DNA from: Phycisphaerales bacterium UBA5793
GTDB lineage: Bacteria > Planctomycetota > Phycisphaerae > Phycisphaerales > UBA5793
Assembly: GCA_002418285.1 (NCBI GenBank)
Contig: DIDT01000039.1
Coordinates: forward strand, 43,362 to 107,361
Direction of reading: 5' to 3'
DNA length: 64,000 bases
In this document: piece after piece, positions 36,516 to 46,123 of the stretch
Position numbering within the stretch: the stretch's first letter is position 1
How the letters are laid out: each line of letters begins with the position of its first letter
Notes under the pieces: generated by a model
Databases searched by the model: none
What the model was told of the DNA's origin: nothing
The model's input: the letters and a program-made list of their open reading frames with translations, nothing else
Made by a program: the position numbers and the translations under genes

Positions 36516-38312
36516 TCATTCCACCCCGGCAACCCGCTCGACTTCATCCACCGACGTGATGCCGTCGGCAACCAGCTGGTAACCCGCCTGCTGCAGCGTC
36601 GTAAACATGGTCAACTGAAGGGCCTCGCGGATGTCAGCGATCGTCGCCTTCTTCAGAATGATGTCGCGAAGGTCATCAGTCATGACAAGCAGTTCGAACA
36701 ATGCCCGCCGGCCGGCATAGCCCGTCTCAAAACAGCGCGAACAACCAACCGGGTAGTAGATTCGACTCACGCCTTCCACAAACCGCCCCATGCGCAGCGT
36801 CTGCTGCGGAGTCGGCCGGCGCTCGGAGCGGCAGATCGGGCACAGTTGCCGAATCAATCGCTGGGCGAGGATGAGATTCAGACTCGAGGCTACGAGATAG
36901 GGCTCGACCCCGAGATCGAGCAGCCGGAAGATCGTGCCGATCGAATCCTTGGCGTGAAGAGTCGACAGCAACAGATGCCCGGTCATGGCGGCCTGCATGG
37001 CGATCGCCGCCGTCTCATGATCGCGAATCTCCCCGAGCAGAATCACATCGGGATCCTGTCGCAGGACCGAGCGGAGCAGCGTACCGAAGGTGTTGCCCTT
37101 GTGCTGGTCGATTGGGATCTGCGTGACGCCTTCGAGATGATACTCGACCGGGTCCTCGATGGTGATGACGTTGCGCTGCCTCGCGTCGATTTCGCGCAAC
37201 ACCGCATAGAGCGTGGTCGTTTTTCCCGAACCGGTCGGCCCACAGGCGAGCAGCATCCCGGAATCCTGGCGTCCGATGCGTTTGACCTTGTCGCCCATCC
37301 AGCCCGGCAGATTGAGATCGGTGATGTACTGCGGCGCATTGGCAAGATCGAGAATGCGGAGCACCAGCTTTTGGCCAAACATCGAAGGCGTGAAACTCAC
37401 GCGATAGTCAATGCGCCGGCCGTCGAGTTTCGTCGAGAAATGGCCCTCCTGCACGATCAAGCGCTGGGCGATGTCGATGTCGCTGAGCACCTTGACCACG
37501 CCAATCAGCTTGGCGGCAATTGCCTTGGGCAGCGTCACGGCATCAACCATTGTTCCGTCCACCCGCAGTCGGCAGAGGAAATCATCGGTGCGCGGCTCAA
37601 CGTGCAGATCCGTCGCCGCGACTTGCTCGGCGCCGAGCAGCAGCAAGCGAAGCACTTTGACGCCGCCCCGGCTGTCCGCTTCCGTCTCCCCCTTGTGCGG
37701 CGATTTTCGATCCTTGCCATCCTCGGAAGCCATCAGTGCACGGCCGGAAGCACCGATGAGTTCGATGTCGCGCAGATCTCCCTTTGGATGGGCGACGGAC
37801 CGCGCCAAGTCGCGCAGCACGCCTTCGTAGGCCTCTGCGGCTGATTCGCCTTGCGGCGCCGCCAGGCCGTCGAGCAGTGCGTTGTAATCAACTTCGTCCG
37901 CGCCGCCCAACAGCGCCACGCGCGGTTCGGCGTCTCCGCGGGCAAGCGGCCGATGCAGATTCGGCGTGCGGCGCACGCTCTCCATCTCCTCTGTCGCATC
38001 GGGAATATCAAGCGTTTCGCTCGCAGGATCCACAAAGCGAAAGCGCGTCTTGCCGATGCGCACGACGTCGCCGTGCGCAAGCCGTGTCGATTGAACGGGC
38101 CGCTCGTTGACCTTGGTTCCATTGCGCGAATCGAGATCGCGCAATACGAACCCTTCACCTGTCGATTCGATCACGCAGTGGAAGCGGCTGGCTCGATCAT
38201 CGTCGATCGGAATGACGTTGTCCGGATGCCGGCCAATCGTGATCGGACGCCCTTCAAATGAGAGGCGTCGAGGATTGCTCTCCAGATCAACTTCGAGGTA
38301 AGGGCCCGACAT
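36516..38312 (-). CDS. FHA-domain GspE/PilB-type secretion ATPase
   Basis: About 598 residues. The N-terminus is an FHA domain (I-T-I-G-R-H-P-D-N, S-R-F-H-C-V, D-S-R-N-G-T), then an acidic linker. The GspE ATPase (about 200-598) has Walker A G-P-T-G-S-G-K-T-T, I-E-D-P-V-E-Y (Asp box), L-R-S-V-L-R-Q-D-P-D-V-I-L-L-G-E-I-R-D as Walker B, and a tetracysteine zinc motif C-P-I-C and C-S-R-C. It would power a type II secretion or type IV pilus system at the inner membrane, and its FHA domain suggests phospho-peptide control. The secretin gene about 2 kb away on the other strand is a plausible partner. Confidence 0.92.
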   Translation of the reverse strand: MSGPYLEVDLESNPRRLSFEGRPITIGRHPDNVIPIDDDRASRFHCVIESTGEGFVLRDLDSRNGTKVNERPVQSTRLAHGDVVRIGKTRFRFVDPASETLDIPDATEEMESVRRTPNLHRPLARGDAEPRVALLGGADEVDYNALLDGLAAPQGESAAEAYEGVLRDLARSVAHPKGDLRDIELIGASGRALMASEDGKDRKSPHKGETEADSRGGVKVLRLLLLGAEQVAATDLHVEPRTDDFLCRLRVDGTMVDAVTLPKAIAAKLIGVVKVLSDIDIAQRLIVQEGHFSTKLDGRRIDYRVSFTPSMFGQKLVLRILDLANAPQYITDLNLPGWMGDKVKRIGRQDSGMLLACGPTGSGKTTTLYAVLREIDARQRNVITIEDPVEYHLEGVTQIPIDQHKGNTFGTLLRSVLRQDPDVILLGEIRDHETAAIAMQAAMTGHLLLSTLHAKDSIGTIFRLLDLGVEPYLVASSLNLILAQRLIRQLCPICRSERRPTPQQTLRMGRFVEGVSRIYYPVGCSRCFETGYAGRRALFELLVMTDDLRDIILKKATIADIREALQLTMFTTLQQAGYQLVADGITSVDEVERVAGVE

Positions 38313-38428
38313 TCGGCGGCGGCTCTCTCTTCACGACCTTGAGAACCCCGCGACGCAAGAACTCCGCCGCGAGTCTCGTATCCGGAGTGTACGCGATCCT
38401 GCCGCACGAGGATATGGAGGCGATCGCC

Positions 38429-39976
38429 TTATCCGAGCAGCAGGATCATCAGCAGGACCAGGAATCCGTTGTGAATCGCGTGGGCTGTCATCGAAGCAAT
38501 GAGCGAGCCACGCCGCCAGATGCGGATCAATGCAAAGGCGATGGCCAGAGACATCAAAGCAGGAACGGCAACCCATCCCTGCGGATGAATCGCGGCAAAA
38601 ATGAAGGCCATGACCAGTATCCCCGGGGCCAGGCGAATGGTGCGCGCCGCTCCACTGAGCAGTGCGCCGCGGAACATCGTCTCCTCAAAGAACGGTGCGA
38701 ACCCAGACGCAAGCAGCAACACGCCGATCTTCGCATACACGGGTCCGTGAGCAATCCACTGCACGACTGGATGCGGCGTGACCGGTCCCTCAGACATCTC
38801 CGTATCCCAGCCGAACTTACTGGCCAGCGAAAGGTACAGGACGAGGAGCGCATAAGTCAGACCGACGCCCACGAGGAAAATCGGGGCTGCCGCGACGTAG
38901 CCGACGATCCCGGCGCCGATCTCAAGCAACACGCCTCCACCGCGCGTCAATCCCACATCGGATGCCACCTCGGCAGGCGCGCGATGTCGGATGAACGGCC
39001 AGGCGACTCCCGCGACCGATGCCGCCGTCAGCAGCCCCACGCTCAACACAATCGAATCCCCCGCGCCGGGAATAAACCCGGCAAGCACCGGCAGCACAAA
39101 CGCGAGCAGCAGGTAGATGGCGACCGCCTCGAGGTAGATCGCCGGCGGTGCGTACATCTGGTGCATGACAATGCGCAACTCGCCGTACTGGTTCACGTGC
39201 ACGACAAGTTTGAACGCGAACAGGACGCCACCCACCACGAGCACCAGGATGGCCAGACCAAAGGCGCCGGCGCCAATCCAGATGATGCGATACGCCTCAC
39301 GCTCCGCCGCGAGTCGGTACCGGTTCTGCGAACCCGCCGCATGTGACATCAACACGTCAGCGAACCACCCGAGCTGATCCGTGAGCAATCGCCGCTGCTG
39401 CGTTGTGAGTTGTTGCGGATCGTGAAGAGCCGTCTTGACGGAAGCATGCACGGCCTGGGCATCACTTCCCAGCGTTGCAAGCTCCTCGTCGAACTTCTCG
39501 ACTAGCGGAAGGATGTCACCACGGCTCTGAGCATCGCGAGGCTCCAGGGCGGCCAGAAGCGAGGCAACACGCCAGGCCATGCCTGGAGTCGTCGCCAAGG
39601 CGCGGTAATCGGCAAGCGGAGGCAGCCCCGCCGTGCTACTTCCGAGCATTTCGGCACCGTAGCGCACCTTGGCCTGCATCTCGAAAAGCACATCCCCCGC
39701 CAGCGGATCGGCGTCGGGAGCCCGCGACCGCTCATACTGGGCCAAGGCCAGAATCCCGCAGAGAGCCACAACGATCCCCAGCCAGGCAACCAGCGCAGAC
39801 GGTCGAGGACCGCGCCAGGGCGTCAGCGTCTGGGCTGCAGTCATCCATGGATTGGAGGGGGGTGGGGAAGAGCCGTGGAGTGATTCGGTGGATTCGGGCA
39901 CGGAGGCAATGGTACACGGCCGCGGGGACGGGAGTTGCGTCAGGACGCCCGGAGACAGCCCCACCGCTCGTTTCAT
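38429..39976 (-). CDS. CPBP-family intramembrane metalloprotease
   Basis: About 515 residues with many membrane segments. Three CPBP (Rce1-like) motifs are present near the C-terminus: E-E-T-M-F-R in F-F-E-E-T-M-F-R-G-A-L-L, F-A-A-I-H-P, and H-A-I-H-N-G-F. Before them comes a long soluble segment of about 130 residues (roughly 85-215, with R-D-A-Q-S-R-G-D) following an N-terminal membrane segment. CPBP proteins cleave prenylated or other membrane peptides; the substrate is unknown. The start is uncertain: the ATG used lacks a ribosome site and gives a Pro/Ser-rich leader, and in-frame starts 25 and 44 codons later are alternatives. Confidence 0.85.
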   Translation of the reverse strand: MKRAVGLSPGVLTQLPSPRPCTIASVPESTESLHGSSPPPSNPWMTAAQTLTPWRGPRPSALVAWLGIVVALCGILALAQYERSRAPDADPLAGDVLFEMQAKVRYGAEMLGSSTAGLPPLADYRALATTPGMAWRVASLLAALEPRDAQSRGDILPLVEKFDEELATLGSDAQAVHASVKTALHDPQQLTTQQRRLLTDQLGWFADVLMSHAAGSQNRYRLAAEREAYRIIWIGAGAFGLAILVLVVGGVLFAFKLVVHVNQYGELRIVMHQMYAPPAIYLEAVAIYLLLAFVLPVLAGFIPGAGDSIVLSVGLLTAASVAGVAWPFIRHRAPAEVASDVGLTRGGGVLLEIGAGIVGYVAAAPIFLVGVGLTYALLVLYLSLASKFGWDTEMSEGPVTPHPVVQWIAHGPVYAKIGVLLLASGFAPFFEETMFRGALLSGAARTIRLAPGILVMAFIFAAIHPQGWVAVPALMSLAIAFALIRIWRRGSLIASMTAHAIHNGFLVLLMILLLG

Positions 39977-40076
39977 GCCGATTGACGATGCAGGGTGGCG
40001 CGCTATGCTTCCCGTCTTACCGAATTGGGTCGTGGGACCCGAATCGGACCGCTTTCAGGACCGAAGGATCAGTCTC

Positions 40077-40511
40077 ATGCCACGGCAAACGTACATCGCC
40101 AAGACCGGCGAGATCAAGACCAACTGGCACCACGTCGACGCCGACGGGCAAGTGCTCGGCCGGCTCGCGGCCCGGCTCGCCACGGTGCTCCAGGGCAAGC
40201 ACAAGCCCACCTACACCGCTCACGTCGACTCGGGCGACTACATCGTCGTCACCAACGCCGAGAAGATCGTCCTCACTGGACGCAAGGAAGAGCAGCGTCT
40301 CCGCACCGACTATTCCGGCTACCCCGGCGGCCTTCGAGTGCGCAACTACGGCGAACTCATCCGGACACAGCCCGAATCCGTCGTGGAGCGAGCAGTCAAG
40401 CGCATGCTTCCCAAGGGCCGACTGGGCCGGGCCATGGCCAAGAAATTGAAAGTCTATCGCGGCCCCGAGCATCCCCATCACGCACAACAGCCCACAGCCC
40501 TTTCCATCTGA
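40077..40511 (+). CDS. rplM: 50S ribosomal protein L13 (uL13)
   Basis: This 144-residue protein matches L13: W-H-H-V-D-A-D-G-Q-V-L-G-R-L-A, Y-T-A-H-V-D-S-G-D-Y-I-V-V, N-A-E-K-I-V-L-T-G-R-K, V-E-R-A-V-K-R-M-L-P-K-G-R-L-G-R and V-Y-R-G-P-E-H-P-H. It is part of the large ribosomal subunit and is co-transcribed with rpsI 40 bases downstream, the usual arrangement. An upstream frame is open but this ATG gives the expected N-terminus (M-P-R-Q-T-Y-I-A-K). Confidence 0.97.
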   Translation: MPRQTYIAKTGEIKTNWHHVDADGQVLGRLAARLATVLQGKHKPTYTAHVDSGDYIVVTNAEKIVLTGRKEEQRLRTDYSGYPGGLRVRNYGELIRTQPESVVERAVKRMLPKGRLGRAMAKKLKVYRGPEHPHHAQQPTALSI

Positions 40512-40551
40512 GCCGGGCTGACGCACCTGACACCCCATCGAGCACACCGAC

Positions 40552-41034
40552 ATGAGTGAAACGACGACTGGTCTCGGAATTCCCACCGCAACGGCAGCGC
40601 CTGCTCCGCAGGTTGTCGCCTTCAAGCACGGTCCAGAAGCGCAGAAGTTTGGCTGGTGGTGGGGAACGGGTCGACGCAAGACCGCCATCGCACGCGTGCG
40701 CATTCGTCCCGGCGATGGCACATTCAAAGTTAACGGCCGCGATGTGAATGACTACTTCACCGAAGAGCGCGATCGCGCCGATGTCGTCGCGCCCCTGAGG
40801 TCCACCGAAATGCTTGGCAAGATCGAAGTGCAGGTCACAACCAAGGGTGGCGGGTACATGGGTCAGGCCGGCGCCATCCGCCTTGGACTCGCCCGCGCTC
40901 TCCGCGTTTACGACGCCAACATCGAACCAATCCTCCGCGAGCACAACTACCTCACCCGCGACCCGCGCGAGGTTGAGCGTAAGAAGTACGGCCAGGCCGG
41001 CGCCCGTCGTCGCTTCCAGTTCTCCAAGCGTTGA
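40552..41034 (+). CDS. rpsI: 30S ribosomal protein S9 (uS9)
   Basis: This 160-residue protein is S9. The core has G-T-G-R-R-K-T-A-I-A-R-V-R, G-G-G-Y-M-G-Q-A-G-A-I-R-L-G-L-A-R-A-L and the C-terminal basic tail ending R-R-R-F-Q-F-S-K-R, which reaches the P site in the ribosome. An N-terminal extension of about 35 residues rich in Ala, Pro and Thr precedes the core; the protein is longer than the typical 130. It follows rplM and ends at a two-sided terminator. Confidence 0.97.
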   Translation: MSETTTGLGIPTATAAPAPQVVAFKHGPEAQKFGWWWGTGRRKTAIARVRIRPGDGTFKVNGRDVNDYFTEERDRADVVAPLRSTEMLGKIEVQVTTKGGGYMGQAGAIRLGLARALRVYDANIEPILREHNYLTRDPREVERKKYGQAGARRRFQFSKR

Positions 41035-41070
41035 TCGATCGCGTTGCGATCTGGATTCAAGTTCATCACC

Positions 41071-41101
41071 AGTGACCTGTGGCTGCTCACCGCAGGTCGC
41101 T
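41071..41101. terminator. Terminator between rpsI and the convergent gene
   Basis: AGTGACCTG pairs with CAGGTCGCT (9 bp, one G-U) around a 13-base loop, followed by GTGCTTTTCT on the plus strand. It lies between the rpsI stop and the stop of the large exported protein gene, so it can serve both. Confidence 0.6.
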
Positions 41102-41109
41102 GTGCTTTT

Positions 41110-43197
41110 CTATCTGGATTGGTCCCACACCGCCTCGGCCAGGCGCATTGCGAGAAACGGTGCGTATCGCCGCAGACTCTCCGGCACGGACCCACGGTCG
41201 CCTGGTTGATAAGCCAGTTCAAACTGAAGCATCTTCCACTGCGCCACACGGACAGCGACGGTGTCCGGCGTGGCGTTCGACCAGGCGGATGTTCCGGCAA
41301 TGGCGTTGAGTGGCTCAAGCGCCGGATCGGATTCACTCGACTCCTCGTCGATTGCCGCCGCGAGATGTGCGAGGATGATGACATTCGCGGCGTCACGGCG
41401 TGTTGCATCGACGGCTTGGGCGAACGCCACGCCACCCTCCGGCGCCAGCTCGAGCAGCCGCTGCAGCGTGGATTGAAAACGCTGCAACTCCCTCGCCACG
41501 AACTCGGCAGGAAAGCACGCGCGACTCGAGAGCGCCCGCGCGGAGTTCAGCGATTGCCTGATGTCGACCAATCTGAAGAGATCATGCATTGCGTCAAGTT
41601 GCGACTGCATTGCCGAGCTACTGGCGCCATTGATGATCTCGCCGGCCCGAGACCTGCGCACCGCATCCAGTTGCGCCAGGATTCGCTCACTTGAAGCGCC
41701 AACCAACCCCGACAACGATTCGTCTCCCACTCTCCACCTGGATTCTGCAGACAGCTCCGAGTAGCGACAGTGAAAGTCGACGATCTCCCGCGCTTTGACG
41801 AGCAACGACTCTCGAGCCCGAGGATCGCTCGCAAACCTCGCGTCAGGAAGCAGGCGAGGCCAGATGGTTGAGGCCGCGCGACGATCAAATCGCGCAAGGT
41901 AATCGATCGCACCTGGCAAATCAGCGAGGGTCTCGCAGATTTGAACATTCTCGCGATGCTGCCCGATCACTGTCACCCATTCTGGGTCGCCGGGCGCCGC
42001 TTCGGCTGCCTCGCGGTTGAGAAACTCCCCCATCATCCGTTCAAGTTCGTCGCTTTGCTCGTCGAGCGCAGCAAGCGCCATGCGAAGCTCGTGCTGCGAC
42101 ACGCTGGAGGCATGCTCGCGACGCTGATGCATGGTTGCGAGCGACTCGGAGAGACGTGACCACGGCGGAGATTGGTTCCTCGAAGCCGACTCCCCAACCC
42201 AGCGCAAGACCACCTTGCGAAAGGCATCGAGTTGCGGCCGGGTCCTTGGCGGCAGGAGCAGCAGTTCGTTGAGTTCGCGAACGCACTCGGCCGTCTGAGA
42301 CAGATCAAGACCCGGCGTGCTTTCGCTTTCAGCGTCGGTCGCAGTCAGGCGCGTCAGGGCTGCAGCAATGGCTGCGGAACGAGCCTGCTTCCACACCCCC
42401 GCCATCCACGCCGTGTCATCCAGCAGCTTGACATCCTCGATGATGTTCAGGCGAGCGAAGAGTGCGAGGTCCGCCTCGACGCGCCACCCCGGGTGAGCGC
42501 GCAACTCGACGTAGCGATCGATCACTGCGGCAAGCGGTGCAAGGTCGGCATCTCCCTCGACGATGGAAACCGCCGCGGCCAAGCGAGAAGCCAGCGGTTC
42601 GCTGGCTGGTCTCCCCGCTCCCGCGGCATCTGTCAGAGCCTCAATCAGCGGTCGGATGGCCAATCGAATGCCGACAAGTCGGTTCGGTGACTGATCTCGA
42701 GACAAACCCGTTGGCGGGCGGGCTCCAAGCTGCGGCTCCGGCGAAGATCCGAACCGTTTCAACTGCCATATCACTTCGGCGCGCTGCTCAGCAGTGAGTT
42801 CCCGACCGGGCGACAGATCGCCGCTGACCTGAATCGCATGATCAAGTTCTTCCCCGCGCTCAGCGAGTATCCAGCCGAGCAACACGATTTCCGGGTCGCC
42901 CATTGGGTCCGGCTGTTCAAGCAACTCGGCCGCGATGGCTCGCCACTGCACCCGGGCAGCGCTGACAATATGACTTGTCGAGTTAGCGGAGTCGGTCGAC
43001 CCCATTTCGCTGCGAAGCTGACTCATCTCACGTCGCAACTGCGCCGCCATTTCATGACACGCCACGATCTCGGACGCCGCCGGCGGCTTCGGGTCGCCAA
43101 GCCTGAGTGTCTGCGCCGGCGAGGAATGAACGCACACACAGGCAAGTCCAGCCAGCCACGCCAGGATGAACGCAACACGTCGAGTCATCCGCTGCAT
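41110..43197 (-). CDS. Large exported protein of unknown function
   Basis: About 695 residues. A signal peptide (R-V-A-F-I-L-A-W-L-A-G-L-A-C-V-C-V, cleavage near S-P-A-Q) is followed by a long, mostly alpha-helical body rich in Ala, Arg, Glu and Leu with no recognisable repeat or catalytic motif. I do not recognise the family. Two cysteines are scattered and no transmembrane segment follows the signal, so it is probably periplasmic or secreted. Start choice is between two ATGs three codons apart, and a further start nine codons upstream is possible; none has a clear ribosome site. It ends next to the rpsI terminator and precedes no obvious partner. Confidence 0.7.
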   Translation of the reverse strand: MQRMTRRVAFILAWLAGLACVCVHSSPAQTLRLGDPKPPAASEIVACHEMAAQLRREMSQLRSEMGSTDSANSTSHIVSAARVQWRAIAAELLEQPDPMGDPEIVLLGWILAERGEELDHAIQVSGDLSPGRELTAEQRAEVIWQLKRFGSSPEPQLGARPPTGLSRDQSPNRLVGIRLAIRPLIEALTDAAGAGRPASEPLASRLAAAVSIVEGDADLAPLAAVIDRYVELRAHPGWRVEADLALFARLNIIEDVKLLDDTAWMAGVWKQARSAAIAAALTRLTATDAESESTPGLDLSQTAECVRELNELLLLPPRTRPQLDAFRKVVLRWVGESASRNQSPPWSRLSESLATMHQRREHASSVSQHELRMALAALDEQSDELERMMGEFLNREAAEAAPGDPEWVTVIGQHRENVQICETLADLPGAIDYLARFDRRAASTIWPRLLPDARFASDPRARESLLVKAREIVDFHCRYSELSAESRWRVGDESLSGLVGASSERILAQLDAVRRSRAGEIINGASSSAMQSQLDAMHDLFRLVDIRQSLNSARALSSRACFPAEFVARELQRFQSTLQRLLELAPEGGVAFAQAVDATRRDAANVIILAHLAAAIDEESSESDPALEPLNAIAGTSAWSNATPDTVAVRVAQWKMLQFELAYQPGDRGSVPESLRRYAPFLAMRLAEAVWDQSR

Positions 43198-43243
43198 CCG
43201 AAGTCGGTGAACCCCACCGTGCAAAAACCCGGTCGGAGACTCG

Positions 43244-44140
43244 TCAAATCAAGTATCCTGCGGGCTTGATGGCAGACATGCTCTCCAGCGCCAGCATCAG
43301 CGCCTGCGTACCGCTCCGACCGTACCCGTGCGCCCGGACGGACTGGTACAACTGCTCGGCCATCGCCAGGCCCGGCAGTGAGAGACTCATTCGTCGCGCC
43401 TCACCCAGCGCGATGCCCATATCCTTGATGAAATGCCCGACGTAGAAACCGGGGGCAAAATCGCGTCGTGCAATGCGCGGCCCGAGGTTATTGATCGACC
43501 ACGAACCCGCCGCACCACTGCCCACCGCCTCGATCACCTGCATCGGATCGAGTCCGGCTCGCTGCGCGTAGATCAGCCCTTCACAGACGCCGATCATCAT
43601 CGTGGCGATAAGAATCTGGTTAACCATCTTCGTGTGCTGCCCGGCGCCTGGACCTCCGAGGAGCGTGATCTTCTTGCCAAGATGTTCGAGCATTGGGCGC
43701 AGGGTCGCCAGTGCCGCCTCGTCGCCACCCACCATGATCGAAAGCGTGCCATTCCTTGCCCCGACATCCCCTCCGGAGACAGGAGCGTCGAGCGACTTGA
43801 TCCCTTGTTCTGCAGCGCGCTGCGCAATGGTGAGAGCCAGGTCAGGACTACTCGTCGTCATGTCGATCACGATGCGCGGCGGCCGCTCGGCTGCGAGCAC
43901 GCCCTCAGCAGCGAGGTACGTTTCCTGCACATCCTGCGGGTAGCCAACGATCGAAACCGCAACGTCAACACCGTCTGTCGCGGCTGCAGGAGAATCCGCC
44001 CACTGCGCACCGCGCGCCACCAGTGGTTCAGCCTTGGCTCGAGTGCGATTGAAGACTCGCAGCGAATAGCCCGCATCAATAAGACGGCCCGCCATGGCCG
44101 CACCCATCACACCGGTACCAATCCAACCAACTGTTTTCAC
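43244..44140 (-). CDS. NAD(P)-dependent beta-hydroxyacid dehydrogenase
   Basis: About 298 residues. This is the 3-hydroxyisobutyrate dehydrogenase / tartronate semialdehyde reductase family. The Rossmann motif is G-W-I-G-T-G-V-M-G-A-A-M, the substrate motif D-A-P-V-S-G-G-D-V-G-A-R-N-G-T, and the catalytic Lys lies in G-Q-H-T-K-M-V-N-Q. It oxidises or reduces a beta-hydroxy acid with NAD(P); the exact substrate cannot be told from sequence. The GTG start follows GAGGAG by six bases. The next gene on the same strand is a HAD hydrolase, 25 bases upstream. Confidence 0.9.
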   Translation of the reverse strand: MKTVGWIGTGVMGAAMAGRLIDAGYSLRVFNRTRAKAEPLVARGAQWADSPAAATDGVDVAVSIVGYPQDVQETYLAAEGVLAAERPPRIVIDMTTSSPDLALTIAQRAAEQGIKSLDAPVSGGDVGARNGTLSIMVGGDEAALATLRPMLEHLGKKITLLGGPGAGQHTKMVNQILIATMMIGVCEGLIYAQRAGLDPMQVIEAVGSGAAGSWSINNLGPRIARRDFAPGFYVGHFIKDMGIALGEARRMSLSLPGLAMAEQLYQSVRAHGYGRSGTQALMLALESMSAIKPAGYLI

Positions 44141-44165
44141 GCCGCACTCCTCGCCGCTCAACTAC

Positions 44166-44885
44166 TCACATCTGGCTTCGCGCTCCAACCACGCTCGGCT
44201 CGGCTCCGACAAGCCAGTCGACCACAGCGGCGCTATCAGAGAGATCTGTCATGATGGTCGTCGCTCCCGCATCGCGCAGTTCCGCCTCCGTTGAGCCACC
44301 CGTGCAGACCGCCAGGCAGCGGCAATTGTGCGCCATCGCGCAAGCCACGTCGTGGACCGTATCCCCAACGATGACTACGCGCTCGTACGCGATATCTCGC
44401 CTGAAGGTATCGACGTAGCGCCGCCTGGCGACTGGCGGCAGGTCGTTGCGGGTTGGCCCGTCATTGCCCCAGGCGCAGATCCGAAACTGCTGGGAATCAA
44501 AGCCGATTGACTCCACCTTGAGCCGCCCATTGGCTTCCCAGTTTCCCGTCAAAAGGCCGAGTGTGATTTCGGGTAACTCACTCAGGCGCTGCACGAGTTC
44601 GATCGTGCCGGGCAGAGCAATCACGCGATGCTGAGCGGACTCGATCCTGAGCCGCAGATGCCGATGGCACGCGGCACGGAACGCCTCGTCGATTTCGGGA
44701 GTCATCGCCAGGCCGTTGAGTTCCATGAATCGAGCAAAGATCCACGGGTCCAGGCGACCGGAGAGGACCAGATCATGGTCGGCGAATTGATCACCGAAGA
44801 GTTCCCGGCCGGCGTCAATGAAGGCCGCCCGGCCGGTGCCGTCACCGTGGTAGAGCGTTCCGTCGATATCAAAAAGAACAAGCAT
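44166..44885 (-). CDS. HAD-superfamily phosphatase
   Basis: About 239 residues. The four HAD motifs are F-D-I-D-G-T-L-Y (nucleophile Asp), L-L-T-G-N (Ser/Thr), an Arg/Lys in motif III, and V-I-V-G-D-T-V-H-D. The cap domain lies between motifs I and II. Such enzymes dephosphorylate small phosphate esters in the cytoplasm; phosphoglycolate phosphatase-like members are the nearest by eye. The M-L-V-L-F-D-I-D-G-T start is natural, but the ribosome site (GGAGG) is about 13 bases away. It lies between the dehydrogenase and an alpha/beta hydrolase, all on the same strand. Confidence 0.88.
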   Translation of the reverse strand: MLVLFDIDGTLYHGDGTGRAAFIDAGRELFGDQFADHDLVLSGRLDPWIFARFMELNGLAMTPEIDEAFRAACHRHLRLRIESAQHRVIALPGTIELVQRLSELPEITLGLLTGNWEANGRLKVESIGFDSQQFRICAWGNDGPTRNDLPPVARRRYVDTFRRDIAYERVVIVGDTVHDVACAMAHNCRCLAVCTGGSTEAELRDAGATTIMTDLSDSAAVVDWLVGAEPSVVGARSQM

Positions 44886-44916
44886 GGCAGAGGGTATGCC
44901 TCCAGCCGCCGCAACG

Positions 44917-45870
44917 TCAGGCCGTCGTGGTTCCTTGCGAAGCGCCGGGCGCACCAGCCCCCGCTCGCAGGGCACACCGCCGGATGAAGTCATCCACGGT
45001 GGTGTGGTAGCGCTGAGCGTCCGCCTGGTGCAGATTGAGATGGCCCCCTGCAGGAATAATGACAAACTCCGATTCGGGCGCCGCTTCAGCCACTTCCAGC
45101 GCGGAGTTCAGCGGACAGACGGGGTCATCGGCCCCGTGCAGCACCAGCAGCGGACACTTGAGCTTGGCCGCGAATTGAGCCCTCTCCGAATCGCGAAGGC
45201 CGTGAATCAGCACACACAACACACGGTGCACGATGTTGAGCACGGGAAACGACGGAAGGCCGTTTGCCGTGAGCAGCGCATGGACCGGCTCGCGCGTCCA
45301 ACGGTACGGTCCGTCAGCGATAACACCCGCAACGCGCCCGCTGGCCGCATCGTTCGCCGCCGCACATATGGAAACTCCGGCACCCATTGAATAGCCGTAC
45401 AGCACAAATGGCCGTCCGGTGCCGATTCGATCCATCAGCATGATGAGGTCGTCGATTTCGGCGGTTCCGAGCTGGCAAATGCCGCTCCCGGCCTCGCCGT
45501 GTCCGCGCATGTCCCAGATGATGACGCGCGAGGCCGGGGCAAACACGAACGCGAGGCGCTGGAGGGACTCGCACCTGGAGCCTCCCCAGCAGTGCGAGAG
45601 AATCACCACAGGGCCGTTGGGTTGATCGGGGTTGGCGACATCCCAGACGGGCAATCGAACACCGTCACGAGTGTCCAGCGTCCACTCCCTGAACTCGAAT
45701 CCCGCATCCGCCGGATCCAGATACCAGCCTCGACCAGCTGCGGTGCCGGCGGCAATGCGCGGCGGGTGCGTGAGACCCCAGCCCAGAATGAATGTCAGCA
45801 GCGCAAGGAGCACTCCCAGCCCCAAGAGCAGAAGAAAGGCCAGTCGTAATAGGGTCTCGGCGAAATCCAT
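44917..45870 (-). CDS. Membrane-anchored alpha/beta hydrolase
   Basis: This 317-residue protein has an N-terminal membrane helix (L-L-R-L-A-F-L-L-L-L-G-L-G-V-L). It is followed by an alpha/beta-hydrolase domain with the nucleophile elbow G-Y-S-M-G-A-G, an Asp in G-A-D-D-P-V-C-P-L and a His in P-A-G-G-H-L-N. The H-C-W-G-G oxyanion region and W-D-M-R-G-H-G strand are typical. Likely a carboxylesterase facing the periplasm or membrane; substrate unknown. It ends 31 bases before the HAD gene start. Confidence 0.88.
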   Translation of the reverse strand: MDFAETLLRLAFLLLLGLGVLLALLTFILGWGLTHPPRIAAGTAAGRGWYLDPADAGFEFREWTLDTRDGVRLPVWDVANPDQPNGPVVILSHCWGGSRCESLQRLAFVFAPASRVIIWDMRGHGEAGSGICQLGTAEIDDLIMLMDRIGTGRPFVLYGYSMGAGVSICAAANDAASGRVAGVIADGPYRWTREPVHALLTANGLPSFPVLNIVHRVLCVLIHGLRDSERAQFAAKLKCPLLVLHGADDPVCPLNSALEVAEAAPESEFVIIPAGGHLNLHQADAQRYHTTVDDFIRRCALRAGAGAPGASQGTTTA

Positions 45871-46123
45871 GCCCGTGTCCGCGAGGGTCGTCTCGCACCC
45901 CTTCGAAAAGCCCTGTTTCGGCCCGTTTTTGAAGGGGGTTCAACCCTCCTCGAACCGGGTGTTTTACTGACGAACTACACCCCGAAAAAGTCGATTTGTA
46001 CCGGCTATTTTCCTATCATATAGGAGGCCCGGACGCCCTTCTCAGGGAACGGCAAATCCCGTTGGCTCAGAGCATTGACGCCTCCGCCTCAAACTCATGG
46101 ATGAACTTTAACAAGGGGCTGGG

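Noticed and set aside
36498..37844. A 448-codon plus-strand frame opposite the FHA-GspE gene.
   Set aside because: The minus strand encodes GspE with all motifs; the plus frame has no family signature.
45996..46024. A strong promoter upstream of gyrB.
   Set aside because: TTGTAC-17-TATAGG matches the consensus poorly; it is mentioned with gyrB but not listed as a feature.
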